NCBI GenBank assembly: GCA_017617475.1
Contig: JAFZWC010000056.1
Location: 1 to 64,000 of the forward strand
Source of the DNA: Bacteroidales bacterium
GTDB lineage: Bacteria > Bacteroidota > Bacteroidia > Bacteroidales > UBA932
Length of the DNA stretch: 64,000 nucleotides
Direction of reading: 5' to 3'
The notes under the pieces are model-generated. The model was not told the DNA's origin. It ran no database searches and saw only the letters and a program-made list of their open reading frames with translations. This document shows, in pieces, positions 56,804 to 64,000 of the stretch. The position numbers and the translations under genes were made by a program. Position 1 is the first letter of the stretch. Each line of letters begins with the position of its first letter.

Positions 56804-58420
56804 TCATTTTCCCATGAATTTGAAGGATTTGACTCTGAAAGGGGCCGATTTTGCCACCAGGTAGACGGCGTCTTTATCGGTAATATCCACCTGGACGGGG
56901 ACGGTCCTCTCCTTCCACTTCCAACCGGTATCAGGAACCTCCAGCGTAGCAATGACGGGACCGTCCGGGGAACCTTTCCGCACTTCCAGGAGCCCGTCGG
57001 GCTGGCCAGACTTAATGCTCACGGTTAACCCGGTAAGGGGTTTGGAGAAATCCACATAGCGGTATCCAACCCACTGGCCATCAGACTTAAAGTGAATCAC
57101 GGGATACTCTCCCCTGCTTTGTTCTACCATTTCTCCCCCTTCCCGGCCCAGGGAGTATTCCACAGCTGCCGATGCCGGAATCCGGTCTCCCGGCTGGAAG
57201 GCGCCGCGTACGCCGGAAGAGGACATCTTCACTTCCTGAATGGTGCCGTCCGGGTTGAATTCCAACGGGTCCAGACAGGCCACGCGCGTGAGGGAAAGGC
57301 CCGGAACACTCCGGTGATACTGCACAATCCATTGGCCGTTCCAGCATTCAAAGGAACCGTGGACATTGCCGGTTTTGGGATATTCATGGTTGGTCACTAT
57401 AAGCCCCTGGTAGGTATAGGGGCCCAGGGGTTCCGTGGCCGTGAGATAGGCCATACGGGTGGGAATCCAGCCGTTATCGGCTATCCGCCCCATATTCTGG
57501 ATATAGATGTAGTAATAGATGCCGTTCCGTTTGCGGAGGGACGGTCCTTCGAAGGGGTCGTTGTCCGTGGGCATGAAAGGAATCATGTCGCGTACCGTTT
57601 CCGGCAGGATGCGGGAATAGTCTTCCGGATCCAGCTGGGCCACAATGAATTTGGGCAGAGCCAGATAGACCTTTCCGTCATCGTCCACCAGAATGCCCGG
57701 GTCAATGTGGTTCAGTTCCTCTCCGTTCAGGGTGATGGTGCGGGCGTTGGTATAGGGGCCTTCGGGGGCATCGGCATCCAGAATGAATACCTTGTCGTTG
57801 TTGGTGCAGGTGGCCATGTGATACTTGCCCGTCTTGGGATCCCGGAAAACATCCGGTGCCCAAAGGCATAGAGCGTTTCCTTTCACTTCCTCGGGGATGT
57901 CCTTGAGGTTCAGGGCCTCGCCGGCGTCGGTCCAGTGGAGCAGGTCATCGGACCAGATTACGTGGTAATTGTCCGAACACCACTCCCTCCGGCCTTCGGC
58001 GTTCTGGATGCCGTCGTACCGGTCCCGGGAGCCGAAAATGTACATCCTGCCGTCAAAGACGTGGGGCTCTCCGTCGGCAATGAACAGTTCCCAACTGGGT
58101 GGCAGGATGGGATTCTGCGGCAGGTAACCCACAGAAACCAGGCAACTGTCCTTATCTCCGGTTTTGGGATTGACCGCATAGACCCAGGCATCCCCGGGGG
58201 CCGCGCTCTGCACCAGGCCCTGACCATCCACCCGGGCTATTGCCTCGTCACCGGAAGTCCATACCAGTTTACGCGGAGCCTCTCCCTTGATTTGCAACTG
58301 CACGCTTGCCCCTTCATCCAACATGGTTGCCACCCGGTCCAGTTTCCAGGGCCCGGCCGGCTCCTGCCGGCAGGCAAAGGCCAGCGAAACAAGAATTACG
58401 AATATAAACCGTGGATGCAT
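56804..58420 (-). CDS. GH43 glycosidase lipoprotein with C-terminal CBM6-like domain
   Basis: A 538-residue lipoprotein (LAFAC, Cys17). Residues about 25-105 form an immunoglobulin-like domain (VQLQIKGEAPRKLVWTSG). The five-bladed propeller carries the GH43 acidic triad in ADGEPHVFDGRMYIFGSRD, NHIDPGILVDDDGKVYLA and FEGPSLRKRNGIYYYIY. Residues about 415-535 resemble CBM6 (VIHFKSDGQWVGYRYVDFS). GH43 includes alpha-L-arabinofuranosidases, beta-xylosidases and exo-beta-1,3-galactanases; the subfamily is not clear by eye. The gap to the upstream GH43 gene is 12 nt. Confidence 0.9.
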   Translation of the reverse strand: MHPRFIFVILVSLAFACRQEPAGPWKLDRVATMLDEGASVQLQIKGEAPRKLVWTSGDEAIARVDGQGLVQSAAPGDAWVYAVNPKTGDKDSCLVSVGYLPQNPILPPSWELFIADGEPHVFDGRMYIFGSRDRYDGIQNAEGRREWCSDNYHVIWSDDLLHWTDAGEALNLKDIPEEVKGNALCLWAPDVFRDPKTGKYHMATCTNNDKVFILDADAPEGPYTNARTITLNGEELNHIDPGILVDDDGKVYLALPKFIVAQLDPEDYSRILPETVRDMIPFMPTDNDPFEGPSLRKRNGIYYYIYIQNMGRIADNGWIPTRMAYLTATEPLGPYTYQGLIVTNHEYPKTGNVHGSFECWNGQWIVQYHRSVPGLSLTRVACLDPLEFNPDGTIQEVKMSSSGVRGAFQPGDRIPASAAVEYSLGREGGEMVEQSRGEYPVIHFKSDGQWVGYRYVDFSKPLTGLTVSIKSGQPDGLLEVRKGSPDGPVIATLEVPDTGWKWKERTVPVQVDITDKDAVYLVAKSAPFRVKSFKFMGK

Positions 58421-58432
58421 TTTAATAAACCA

Positions 58433-59830
58433 TTATTCAAACACTATCCAATCTAAATCAAACAACTCGGGTTTGTCCTTCCAGTCACCGCCTGGACCGC
58501 CAAACATGAGCCAGAGGGCGTGGGGGCCTTCTTTCACATCCTTCACTTCACAGGAGAGGGTAAGCCACTCCCCTTTCCCGGCCGGCACGTCCAAAGAAGC
58601 AATACGGCCATGGAAAGACTGGTCCTGGGCTACGGAAATGGTGCCACCGGCCAGAGCACGGACTCGCATAGTCAGTTTGGTAAGGCCCGGGCCGAAATCC
58701 ACATATTTCCACGCCGCCTTGCTGCCATCCAGGATGCCGGATACGATTTCCCGGTCCGATCGGCCTTCCATCAGCCGAACATGCGGACCGCCGTTGAACA
58801 GGCAGGCGCAGGCCGCATCAATGTTTTTACGGGCCGAAAGCGGCTTCCCGACTCCCTGGGAGGTCATTTCCACCTCGTTGATGGTGCCGTCGGCATTGAA
58901 GGTTATGGGCTCAATGCAGGCCTTGCGCAGCTTGCTGCTATGGTGCGTGGAACGGTGATACAGCACATACCACTGCCCGCCGAACTCCACCACGGAGCCA
59001 TGGTTGTTCCACACGTCAGGGTCGCAGCCGTTGTTGTCCACAATCACGCCCTTGTATTCATAGGGGCCGAAAACGTTGCGCGACATAGAGTATCCTATGC
59101 AGGTGGGCATGTTCTGCCGGCTGATATCGGCATATACATAGTAGTACCATCCGTCGCGCTTGAATACAAAGCTTCCCTCATGGAAATAATGCTCCTTCTC
59201 TGTAACGATTCCCTCATGCAAGGTGCTCATATCCAGTGTTTTCATGTCCGGATTGAGCTTGGCGCCCCGTGCGCTGAACTGGTCCCAGAAATAGTAAGCC
59301 TGCCCGTCGTCGTCAATAAACACGCAGGGGTCGATACCGGTAATGTCGCCGATACGCTGCCCGACGTGGAAAGGCCCCGCGGGGCTGTCAGCCTCGGCCA
59401 CCCCTTCCGTCCAGTCGGACAGGTCGTAGTAGAGGTAAATCTTTCCGTCCTTTTCGGCAATGTCCGGTGCGTACAGGTACGCATCGCTGTAGGAAACCTC
59501 ATCATCGGGCCCTTCGGAGGCAAACACGTTGGGATGCAGTGTCCAATGCAACATATCATCTGTAGACAGCATGTGATGGTGAGCCGAGCACCAGTAATCC
59601 GGCGACAGATCCAGCGAGCAGGCCACATAGAGTTTCCCGTCCAGCACCTTGGCACTGGGATCGGCCATATACACGCCCATGGGGCAGATGGGGTTGTGTC
59701 CCAACTCCCCTGCCGGAACCGGTTCCCGGCCTTCTGCCAACAGAACCGTCACTGGCCGGCTACGCTGCATGCAGGATACCAACAGCGCCATGGCGGCCAA
59801 CGCCTGCGTGAAATGTAATCTTCTGAGCAT
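58433..59830 (-). CDS. GH43 glycosidase with C-terminal CBM6-like domain
   Basis: A 465-residue lipoprotein (LLVSC, Cys20). The propeller shows the GH43 triad in YMADPSAKVLDGKLYVACSL, TGIDPCVFIDDDGQAYYFW and FHEGSFVFKRDGWYYYVYAD. Residues about 335-465 form a CBM6-like domain ending in GDWKDKPELFDLDWIVFE. It is about 70 residues shorter than its GH43 neighbour because it lacks the N-terminal immunoglobulin-like domain. Its position right after GH127 suggests joint removal of arabinofuranose. The first codons contain the YCACG start-region motif in a shifted reading frame. Confidence 0.9.
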   Translation of the reverse strand: MLRRLHFTQALAAMALLVSCMQRSRPVTVLLAEGREPVPAGELGHNPICPMGVYMADPSAKVLDGKLYVACSLDLSPDYWCSAHHHMLSTDDMLHWTLHPNVFASEGPDDEVSYSDAYLYAPDIAEKDGKIYLYYDLSDWTEGVAEADSPAGPFHVGQRIGDITGIDPCVFIDDDGQAYYFWDQFSARGAKLNPDMKTLDMSTLHEGIVTEKEHYFHEGSFVFKRDGWYYYVYADISRQNMPTCIGYSMSRNVFGPYEYKGVIVDNNGCDPDVWNNHGSVVEFGGQWYVLYHRSTHHSSKLRKACIEPITFNADGTINEVEMTSQGVGKPLSARKNIDAACACLFNGGPHVRLMEGRSDREIVSGILDGSKAAWKYVDFGPGLTKLTMRVRALAGGTISVAQDQSFHGRIASLDVPAGKGEWLTLSCEVKDVKEGPHALWLMFGGPGGDWKDKPELFDLDWIVFE

Positions 59831-59846
59831 GAATACTTTATCGATT

Positions 59847-59873
59847 TCCTCCTCCGTAATTTTCTGAGGAGGA
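59847..59873 (-). other. Intercistronic hairpin before the GH43 gene
   Basis: TCCTCCTC (59847-59854) and GAGGAGGA (59866-59873) form perfect 8-bp arms around an 11-nt loop in the 59-nt gap between GH127 and GH43. In the mRNA the downstream arm contains GGAGGAGG about 17 nt before the GH43 start. On the + strand it is followed by T5, but no + strand gene ends nearby. Confidence 0.55.
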
Positions 59874-59889
59874 TTTTTATAACTATTTG

Positions 59890-61770
59890 TTAATCATTCA
59901 CATCCATCTCACGGCTCCTTTCAGTCTCACCAAGGGGCACCCAAACTATCATCTTGCCGGCGGTGCGGTTGTCCCAGGTGTAATACGGGATAAAGATGGT
60001 GCTGCCGTCGGTAATGCGCACCACGCCAGAGAGAAGGCTAGCGTCGTACTCGGCCTCCCAGGAGGCATCGGGCCGAAGCTGAATGGCGTCAAAATCCGAA
60101 GGATTATCCACCTCTTCCATGCAGTACACCAGCGGACCGCGCTGGATGGCGCGCTTGCCCACGTCTTCTTTCACGCGGGGATCGGCTTCCACCACCTCTA
60201 CTGGCATATCCATCTCAAAATCAATTACATCCCCGTCTTTCCAGGGGCCTTCCAGCACGGCGTAACCTTTCTCTACAACAGGGTCCACCGGTTCGCCATT
60301 CACGGACAGCCGGGAGAGCTTGCACCAGCCCGGGATGCGCAGGCGCACCTGGCTCTTCACCTTTCCTTTCAAATTCAAGGTAATCCTTACGGCGCCCTCC
60401 CAGGGGTACAGGGTCTCCTGCGTCACCTTCACGTCCTTGCCGCCCAGTTTCACATCGGCCGAATTGCCCATATAGAGGTTGACCCACAGGGCATCGGCCG
60501 ATACGCTGTAAATATAATTGCCGATGGAAGGCAGGAAGCGGCAGATCTGACTGGGGCAACAGGCGCAGCCGTACCAGGCCTGACGGTGATGGTTTCCAAG
60601 AGATTCCAAGGGGTTGACATAGAAGAACTTATCACCAGCCAGACTAATGCCGGCCAGAGCCCCATTGTACATGGAGCGTTCCATCACGTCGGCATACTTG
60701 GCGTCCCCGGAAAGCTGGTTCATGCGCCAGTTCCAAAGCACCATGCCCACGGATGCGCAGGTCTCGCAGTAGGCGGTGAGGTTGGGCAGGTCATAGTCTT
60801 CCGTAATGCCCTCGTTCCGGGCCGATTGGCCGATGCCGCCGGTGACGTACATGTTGCGGTTCACCACGTGGTCCCACAGACGGTCCAGGGCAGCTATGAG
60901 GCCCTCGTCCCCCGTGTAGGCGGCCACATCGGCCATTCCGCAGTACAAGTACATGGCGCGCACTGCGTGGCCGGTGATGGTTTCCAGTTCCCGAACCGGA
61001 ACTTCATCCTGGTAATAAATGCCGGGCCAAGTGCGGCCGTCGCCGTAAGAGCCGTAACCGTGGCCACGCTGGTCCAGCAGCCAACCCGCGAAATCCAGGT
61101 ACTTCTTCTCTCCCGTCACCTCGTACAGCTTTACCAGAGCCAGTTCTATTTCCTCATGCCCGGGCACCCAGTGGCGCTTTTCAGGGCCGAAGATACTCAT
61201 CATGTGGTCGGCCATGCGTATGCAAACGTCCAGCAGTTTGCGTTTGCCCGTCACCTTATAATACGCCACGCCGGCCTCTATCATGTGCCCGGCTATATAC
61301 ATCTCGTGCCGGTCCATATTGGTCCAGCGGGGCTGGTCAGTGGTAAGCGTATAGAACGTATTCATGTATCCGTCCTCCTGCTGGGCGGCGGCAAACTTGT
61401 CAATCCACTCGTCGCACTTGGCTTCCAACACCGGGTCCGGCTGGTTCTGCAGGGAATACGCCATGCCTTCCAGGGCCTTGTACACGTCGGAATCGTCAAA
61501 GAAGATACCGGAGTGCTGCCCCTCCCTTTTGGCCGCATTCTCAAAATTGCGGATACGGCCTGTCTGGTTCTCAATCTGGTCTATGCACACCGGCAGGGTT
61601 ACGGATTTATGGCGTTCCAGCCGCGGACTCCAGAAACTGTCGTCAATCTTCACCTGAGAAAACGGCACGGGCGTCATCAGCTTCAGGGTCTTTTCTTCAG
61701 GGTTGCAGGCCGATGCCAACAGCACCGCCGCTACCCCCAGGACGAATAGATGGGAGAAGGATTGGGTCAT
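59890..61770 (-). CDS. GH127 beta-L-arabinofuranosidase lipoprotein
   Basis: A 626-residue lipoprotein (LASAC, about Cys22). The alpha/alpha barrel carries the GH127 signature: DSFWSPRLERHK, PGHEEIELALVKLYEVTG, Glu336 and Cys338 in AYCETCASVGM, and Cys404-Cys405 in GCACCPSQI. These match the Glu-x-Cys plus Cys-Cys zinc site, with a Cys nucleophile, known for retaining GH127 beta-L-arabinofuranosidases. A C-terminal beta domain (GKVKSQVRLRIPGWCK) completes it. It is the first gene of the long leftward hydrolase run and has its own -7 element. The substrate is probably terminal beta-L-arabinofuranose of pectin, arabinogalactan or extensin-like glycans. Confidence 0.93.
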   Translation of the reverse strand: MTQSFSHLFVLGVAAVLLASACNPEEKTLKLMTPVPFSQVKIDDSFWSPRLERHKSVTLPVCIDQIENQTGRIRNFENAAKREGQHSGIFFDDSDVYKALEGMAYSLQNQPDPVLEAKCDEWIDKFAAAQQEDGYMNTFYTLTTDQPRWTNMDRHEMYIAGHMIEAGVAYYKVTGKRKLLDVCIRMADHMMSIFGPEKRHWVPGHEEIELALVKLYEVTGEKKYLDFAGWLLDQRGHGYGSYGDGRTWPGIYYQDEVPVRELETITGHAVRAMYLYCGMADVAAYTGDEGLIAALDRLWDHVVNRNMYVTGGIGQSARNEGITEDYDLPNLTAYCETCASVGMVLWNWRMNQLSGDAKYADVMERSMYNGALAGISLAGDKFFYVNPLESLGNHHRQAWYGCACCPSQICRFLPSIGNYIYSVSADALWVNLYMGNSADVKLGGKDVKVTQETLYPWEGAVRITLNLKGKVKSQVRLRIPGWCKLSRLSVNGEPVDPVVEKGYAVLEGPWKDGDVIDFEMDMPVEVVEADPRVKEDVGKRAIQRGPLVYCMEEVDNPSDFDAIQLRPDASWEAEYDASLLSGVVRITDGSTIFIPYYTWDNRTAGKMIVWVPLGETERSREMDVND

Positions 61771-61788
61771 AGCTTTGTGTTATTCACA

Positions 61789-61796
61789 CAAATATA
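61789..61796 (-). promoter_or_regulatory. Probable -7 promoter element of the GH127-led operon
   Basis: TATATTTG on the - strand fits TAnnTTTG, 18 nt before the GH127 ATG. The nearest TTTG upstream is 14 nt away, too close for a normal -33 box, which suggests activator-dependent expression, possibly by the HTCS. Confidence 0.5.
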
Positions 61797-61811
61797 AGAA
61801 ATCTGCCGCAC

Positions 61812-61847
61812 AAAAAAAACGGAGCGGCCCGGTGAGGGGTCGCTCCG
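61812..61847 (-). terminator. Rho-independent terminator of the ATPase gene (repeat copy A)
   Basis: A hairpin with an 11-bp stem (one G-T pair), 61820-61847, is followed on the - strand by eight T, 27 nt after the ATPase stop. The 31 nt at 61820-61850 are identical to 63214-63244, so the ATPase gene lies between two direct copies of the same terminator. Confidence 0.85.
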
Positions 61848-61874
61848 AAATCATCGTCATGCCCTTCTGCAACT

Positions 61875-63011
61875 CTAATACTTTTTGCAAATCCACTTTT
61901 CAAAGAAACGGTCTGAGACACAATAAACTTTGGTTCTCCCCTCATCCTTGAATGTCAGCAGCTGCCGCTCTAAAAGGGTACTTATGGCATATTGGACAGA
62001 ACTGGGGGACTTGAGTGCGTGCTGCTTTACGAAAGCAACAGAGGTAACACCCCGGGCTTTCCCTTCTTTTGCGATAGCGATCAGCGTTTCCTTTTGCTGG
62101 TAATTAAGCCGGTTCATCACAGATGCGAATGTGGGACCTTTCTCTTCCAGAATATTATCCAGCGTTATTCTGATATCGGCCTCTTCCACCCTCTTATCTT
62201 CATCCAGGTAGGCAAAGGCATTATGGAGCACGTTGTGGACGTAATAAGTATGGCCTTCGAACAAGTCATAGGCCAACTCTGCCGCTTCGGGTGCAATCCG
62301 GCGGCCCGCATTCTCAAACTGTTCCCTGGCGAATGCCGTATAGATATCCCTTGGGATACAATCCAGATATGTCTGCTCTGCACTGTTATAAAACGGCATG
62401 GCCGCAGAGTTAAACATATTCTCCAAAATATGGCGGTTGCTTCCGGCATAAATGAACAGACAGTTATTCATCTTTTGGATATGCATCCTAAGCGTGGCCT
62501 CCACATTCTTTTCCGGATACTTGGCAATCTGTTGAAACTCGTCAATGGCAAAAATGCAGGGTTTGCCGGCATGTTCAAGATATGCAAAGATCTCTTCCAA
62601 CGTGAGCTCAGGGGAATGAATATCGCCCAATTTGATATCAAAGGTGGGGGTATTGGTAAGCGGATTATAACCCAGACAACCGGCCAGGGAGTGAAGTCCT
62701 GCCAAGAAATTATCCAGCGCAGCCTTTCCCTTGGGTACCAGAACGGAATAGATTTCCTTGCTCAGGAACAGAACGAGCTCATGCAGGCTGGTGGTGGGAT
62801 AGATGTCAGTATAAAAAGTATAGTAGTTATTCTTGATGGACGGATGATCAAAGACGTGCCGGATTAACTGCGTCTTACCCATTCTTCGGGGCGAAGAAAG
62901 CAGAATGTGCGCCTTGTTATCCAGCGTTCGCACAATCCAGGCCGTCTCCTTCTTCCGGTCACAGAAGAAAGGCTCCGGAATGATGCCAGTGAGATAAAAC
63001 GGATTCTCCAT
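61875..63011 (-). CDS. Stand-alone AAA-type ATPase (archaeal-ATPase-like, winged-helix C-terminus)
   Basis: A 378-residue cytoplasmic protein. I choose the ATG at 63011 (MENPFYLTGI), not those at 63059 or 63041, because both lie within the promoter at 63029-63060. It has a P-loop (SPRRMGKTQL, about residues 40-49), Walker B with Asp157-Glu158 (CIFAIDEFQQI), a sensor-1-like Asn (FIYAGSNRH), and a C-terminal winged-helix region (QYAISTLLERQLLTFKDEG). Families of such ATPases occur in many scattered copies in Bacteroidota and archaea; their role is unsettled. It shows no link to glycan use, is flanked by duplicated terminators, and looks like an inserted cassette. Confidence 0.85.
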   Translation of the reverse strand: MENPFYLTGIIPEPFFCDRKKETAWIVRTLDNKAHILLSSPRRMGKTQLIRHVFDHPSIKNNYYTFYTDIYPTTSLHELVLFLSKEIYSVLVPKGKAALDNFLAGLHSLAGCLGYNPLTNTPTFDIKLGDIHSPELTLEEIFAYLEHAGKPCIFAIDEFQQIAKYPEKNVEATLRMHIQKMNNCLFIYAGSNRHILENMFNSAAMPFYNSAEQTYLDCIPRDIYTAFAREQFENAGRRIAPEAAELAYDLFEGHTYYVHNVLHNAFAYLDEDKRVEEADIRITLDNILEEKGPTFASVMNRLNYQQKETLIAIAKEGKARGVTSVAFVKQHALKSPSSVQYAISTLLERQLLTFKDEGRTKVYCVSDRFFEKWICKKY

Positions 63012-63028
63012 TGGGCTGCTGTTTTGTG

Positions 63029-63060
63029 CAAATGTAAGCATATCGTTTGGATTATACAAA
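63029..63060 (-). promoter_or_regulatory. Consensus promoter of the ATPase gene
   Basis: TTTG (63057-63060) and TACATTTG (63029-63036) on the - strand are separated by 20 nt, a full -33/-7 match. The predicted start near 63022 leaves an about 10-nt leader before the ATG at 63011, which fixes the choice of start codon. Confidence 0.7.
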
Positions 63061-63083
63061 TTCTATAATAGAAATTCTATAAT
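63058..63083. repeat. Tandem 12-nt repeat upstream of the ATPase promoter
   Basis: AAATTCTATAAT occurs twice, at 63058-63069 and 63072-63083, with 14-nt periodicity. The first copy overlaps the -33 box, so the pair is a candidate operator. It could also be simple AT-rich repetition. Confidence 0.5.
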
Positions 63084-63206
63084 TAATAAGCCTGGTGAAA
63101 ACCAGGGCTCTGGTCAAAACTAGCACAAAGTGCCCAATCCTCCAAGGATCGTAAAAAAGAAAGTGTTGTTTCACATGACGATTGTGCGTTTCTTACGAAT
63201 AATCAC
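63084..63206. other. Non-coding spacer between susD terminator and ATPase promoter
   Basis: This 123-nt stretch has no credible frame. It holds a small inverted repeat, CCTGGT/ACCAGG at 63091-63106, and a TAnnTTTG match on the - strand (63115-63122) without a -33 partner. Confidence 0.4.
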
Positions 63207-63241
63207 AAAAAATCGGAGCGGCCCGGTGAGGGGTCGCTCCG
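63207..63241 (-). terminator. Rho-independent terminator after susD (repeat copy B)
   Basis: The hairpin 63214-63241 has the same stem and loop as copy A and is followed on the - strand by A then six T. It lies about 40 nt after the susD stop, so susD transcription is expected to end here, separating it from the hydrolase operon. Confidence 0.85.
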
Positions 63242-63249
63242 AAAATCTT

Positions 63250-63273
63250 GTCATTCCCGACTTGACCGGGAAT
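63250..63273 (+). repeat. Dispersed palindromic repeat, second copy
   Basis: The arms ATTCCCGA and CCGGGAAT around a 5-nt loop (core 63253-63273) match the copy inside the GH2 gene with one mismatch over 24 nt. It lies in the 3' untranslated region of susD, 9 nt after the stop codon and before the terminator. Confidence 0.85.
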
Positions 63274-63281
63274 GTATCCGA

Positions 63282-64000
63282 CTATTTCCAGCTCGGCGGG
63301 TTCTGAAGGGCACCGGCGGACTTGTTGATCTGCTCGGAAGGATAAGGGAAGGTAATGTACTTATCGTTCCAAGGCAGCTGGTTCTTGTAATCCTCGTAAT
63401 CACCCACGGTGAACTCGGAATAGGGATCGGAACGGTCAACATAGTGACGGACACGGGGATGGGCATTCAGCTCGGCAAGGGCCAGGGCCTTGATCTCGGC
63501 AGCACCGCCCACAGCCCAGCGCTTGCAGTCTGCCGCGTGGTCGTTGGCCATTTCGAAGGCCAGTTCGCAGCGGCGCTCGTGATAGAGGGCCTGCCAGGAA
63601 GCGCCATCGATAGGAGCCAGGTGGGAGCGCTCACGGATACGGTTGATATCCTTGGTAGCGGCGGAAATGTTGTTGGCTACCAGATAAGCCTCGGCACGGA
63701 GAAGCAGGCAGTCCGCAAAGCGGATGATAGGCCAGTTGATGAGGGTGCAAGGCCAGTCGGCGTTGTCCAGCAGGTAGCCGGCGCCCTGGGGATCGGCCGG
63801 GGCGAAGGGCTGCATGAACTTGTAGATCTGGAAGCCTGCCTCCACATCGGAGGTGGACCAGTAAACACGGTCTTCGCCAAAGTACGGGAACACGTCGCCA
63901 TACTCCAAGATGGAAGCGGCCAGACGCTCGTTCTTCTCGTCACCCACATTATCCTTGGCCATCTCTTCATAGATGTCATAGGAAGGCTTGAACTGGCCCC
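63282..64000 (-). CDS. SusD/RagB outer-membrane nutrient-binding lipoprotein, 5' end outside window
   Basis: The C-terminal 238 residues of a SusD-family protein; the frame is open to the window edge. Diagnostic segments are WPIIRFADCLLLRAEAYLVA (TPR-containing core), INRIRERSHLAPID, YHERRCELAFEMANDHAADC and the C-terminal YITFPYPSEQINKSAGALQNP. SusD proteins cap the SusC TonB-dependent transporter and bind glycan at the cell surface; susC is expected further right. The gene ends in its own terminator, so the transport pair is transcribed apart from the hydrolases on the same strand. Confidence 0.95.
   Translation of the reverse strand, partial: GQFKPSYDIYEEMAKDNVGDEKNERLAASILEYGDVFPYFGEDRVYWSTSDVEAGFQIYKFMQPFAPADPQGAGYLLDNADWPCTLINWPIIRFADCLLLRAEAYLVANNISAATKDINRIRERSHLAPIDGASWQALYHERRCELAFEMANDHAADCKRWAVGGAAEIKALALAELNAHPRVRHYVDRSDPYSEFTVGDYEDYKNQLPWNDKYITFPYPSEQINKSAGALQNPPSWK

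Noticed and set aside
59847..59878. A + strand Rho-independent terminator
   Set aside because: The hairpin plus T5 would fit, but no + strand gene ends nearby; the - strand leader interpretation fits the context better.
61811..61814. A -33 box for the GH127 promoter
   Set aside because: The TTTG on the - strand is only 14 nt from the -7 box and belongs to the terminator T-tract.
63115..63122. A second promoter upstream of the ATPase
   Set aside because: TAGTTTTG fits the -7 pattern but has no -33 partner and lies far upstream of a complete promoter.

Overview
The window is a large polysaccharide utilization locus (PUL) from a member of the Bacteroidota, most likely Bacteroidales. Supporting signs are a SusD/RagB lipoprotein, a hybrid two-component sensor, almost universal signal peptides and lipoboxes, Bacteroidota-type promoters (TTTG then TAnnTTTG), and little use of strong Shine-Dalgarno sites. 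Coding DNA looks GC-rich for the phylum, as in several uncultivated gut lineages. I cannot name the species.

Layout. The left 6.7 kb is on the + strand: the 3' part of a hybrid two-component system (1-2427), a GH106 rhamnosidase (2506-5781) and an AraC-type regulator (5783-6667). Everything from 6674 to the right edge is on the - strand. Read in the direction of transcription (right to left): the 3' end of susD (63282-64000) with its terminator; a stand-alone AAA ATPase with its own consensus promoter and terminator; then a run of 23 densely packed genes from GH127 (61770) down to GH78 (6674). The order is GH127, GH43, GH43, an MBL-fold protein, a GH78-like/GH3 fusion, GH106, then an internal promoter, GH92, a GDPD/alkaline phosphatase fusion, a GH63-like enzyme, an alkaline-phosphatase-superfamily/PA14 protein, GH27, GH27, a metallophosphoesterase, an M28 peptidase, GH27, a GH78-like enzyme, a ricin-lectin GH2, a GH89/GH20 fusion, a GH28/CE15-like fusion, a six-hairpin protein, GH78, GH92, GH2 and GH78. 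Many joins are 1-8 nt overlaps or gaps under 15 nt. The larger gaps carry recurring hairpins. No gap exceeds 300 bases and I see no tRNA, rRNA or CRISPR array.

How the genes fit together (inference). Six rhamnosidase modules, three GH27, two GH43, one GH127, two GH2, two GH92, GH89+GH20, GH28+CE15-like, GH3 and GH63-like modules imply a highly branched heteroglycan containing L-rhamnose, L-arabinose, galactose, uronate, mannose and N-acetylhexosamine. Candidates are arabinogalactan-protein or gum-like glycans with N-glycans, complex pectin side chains, or a rhamnose-rich microbial wall polymer. Two phosphomonoesterase/phosphodiesterase proteins and a purple-acid-phosphatase-like enzyme sit among the mannosidase and galactosidase genes, so phosphate substituents may be removed too. 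Most products are predicted lipoproteins or secreted enzymes working at the cell surface or in the periplasm.

The most unusual features are four two-enzyme fusions; a consensus promoter enclosed by a 13-bp perfect inverted repeat (48207-48289); hairpins in several intercistronic gaps that place a GGAG-type tract upstream of a start codon and pair it with an upstream CTCC tract; a nucleotide motif (core YCACG) shared just inside the start codons of unrelated genes, in different reading frames; a dispersed palindrome translated inside a GH2 gene; and a duplicated terminator that flanks the ATPase gene.
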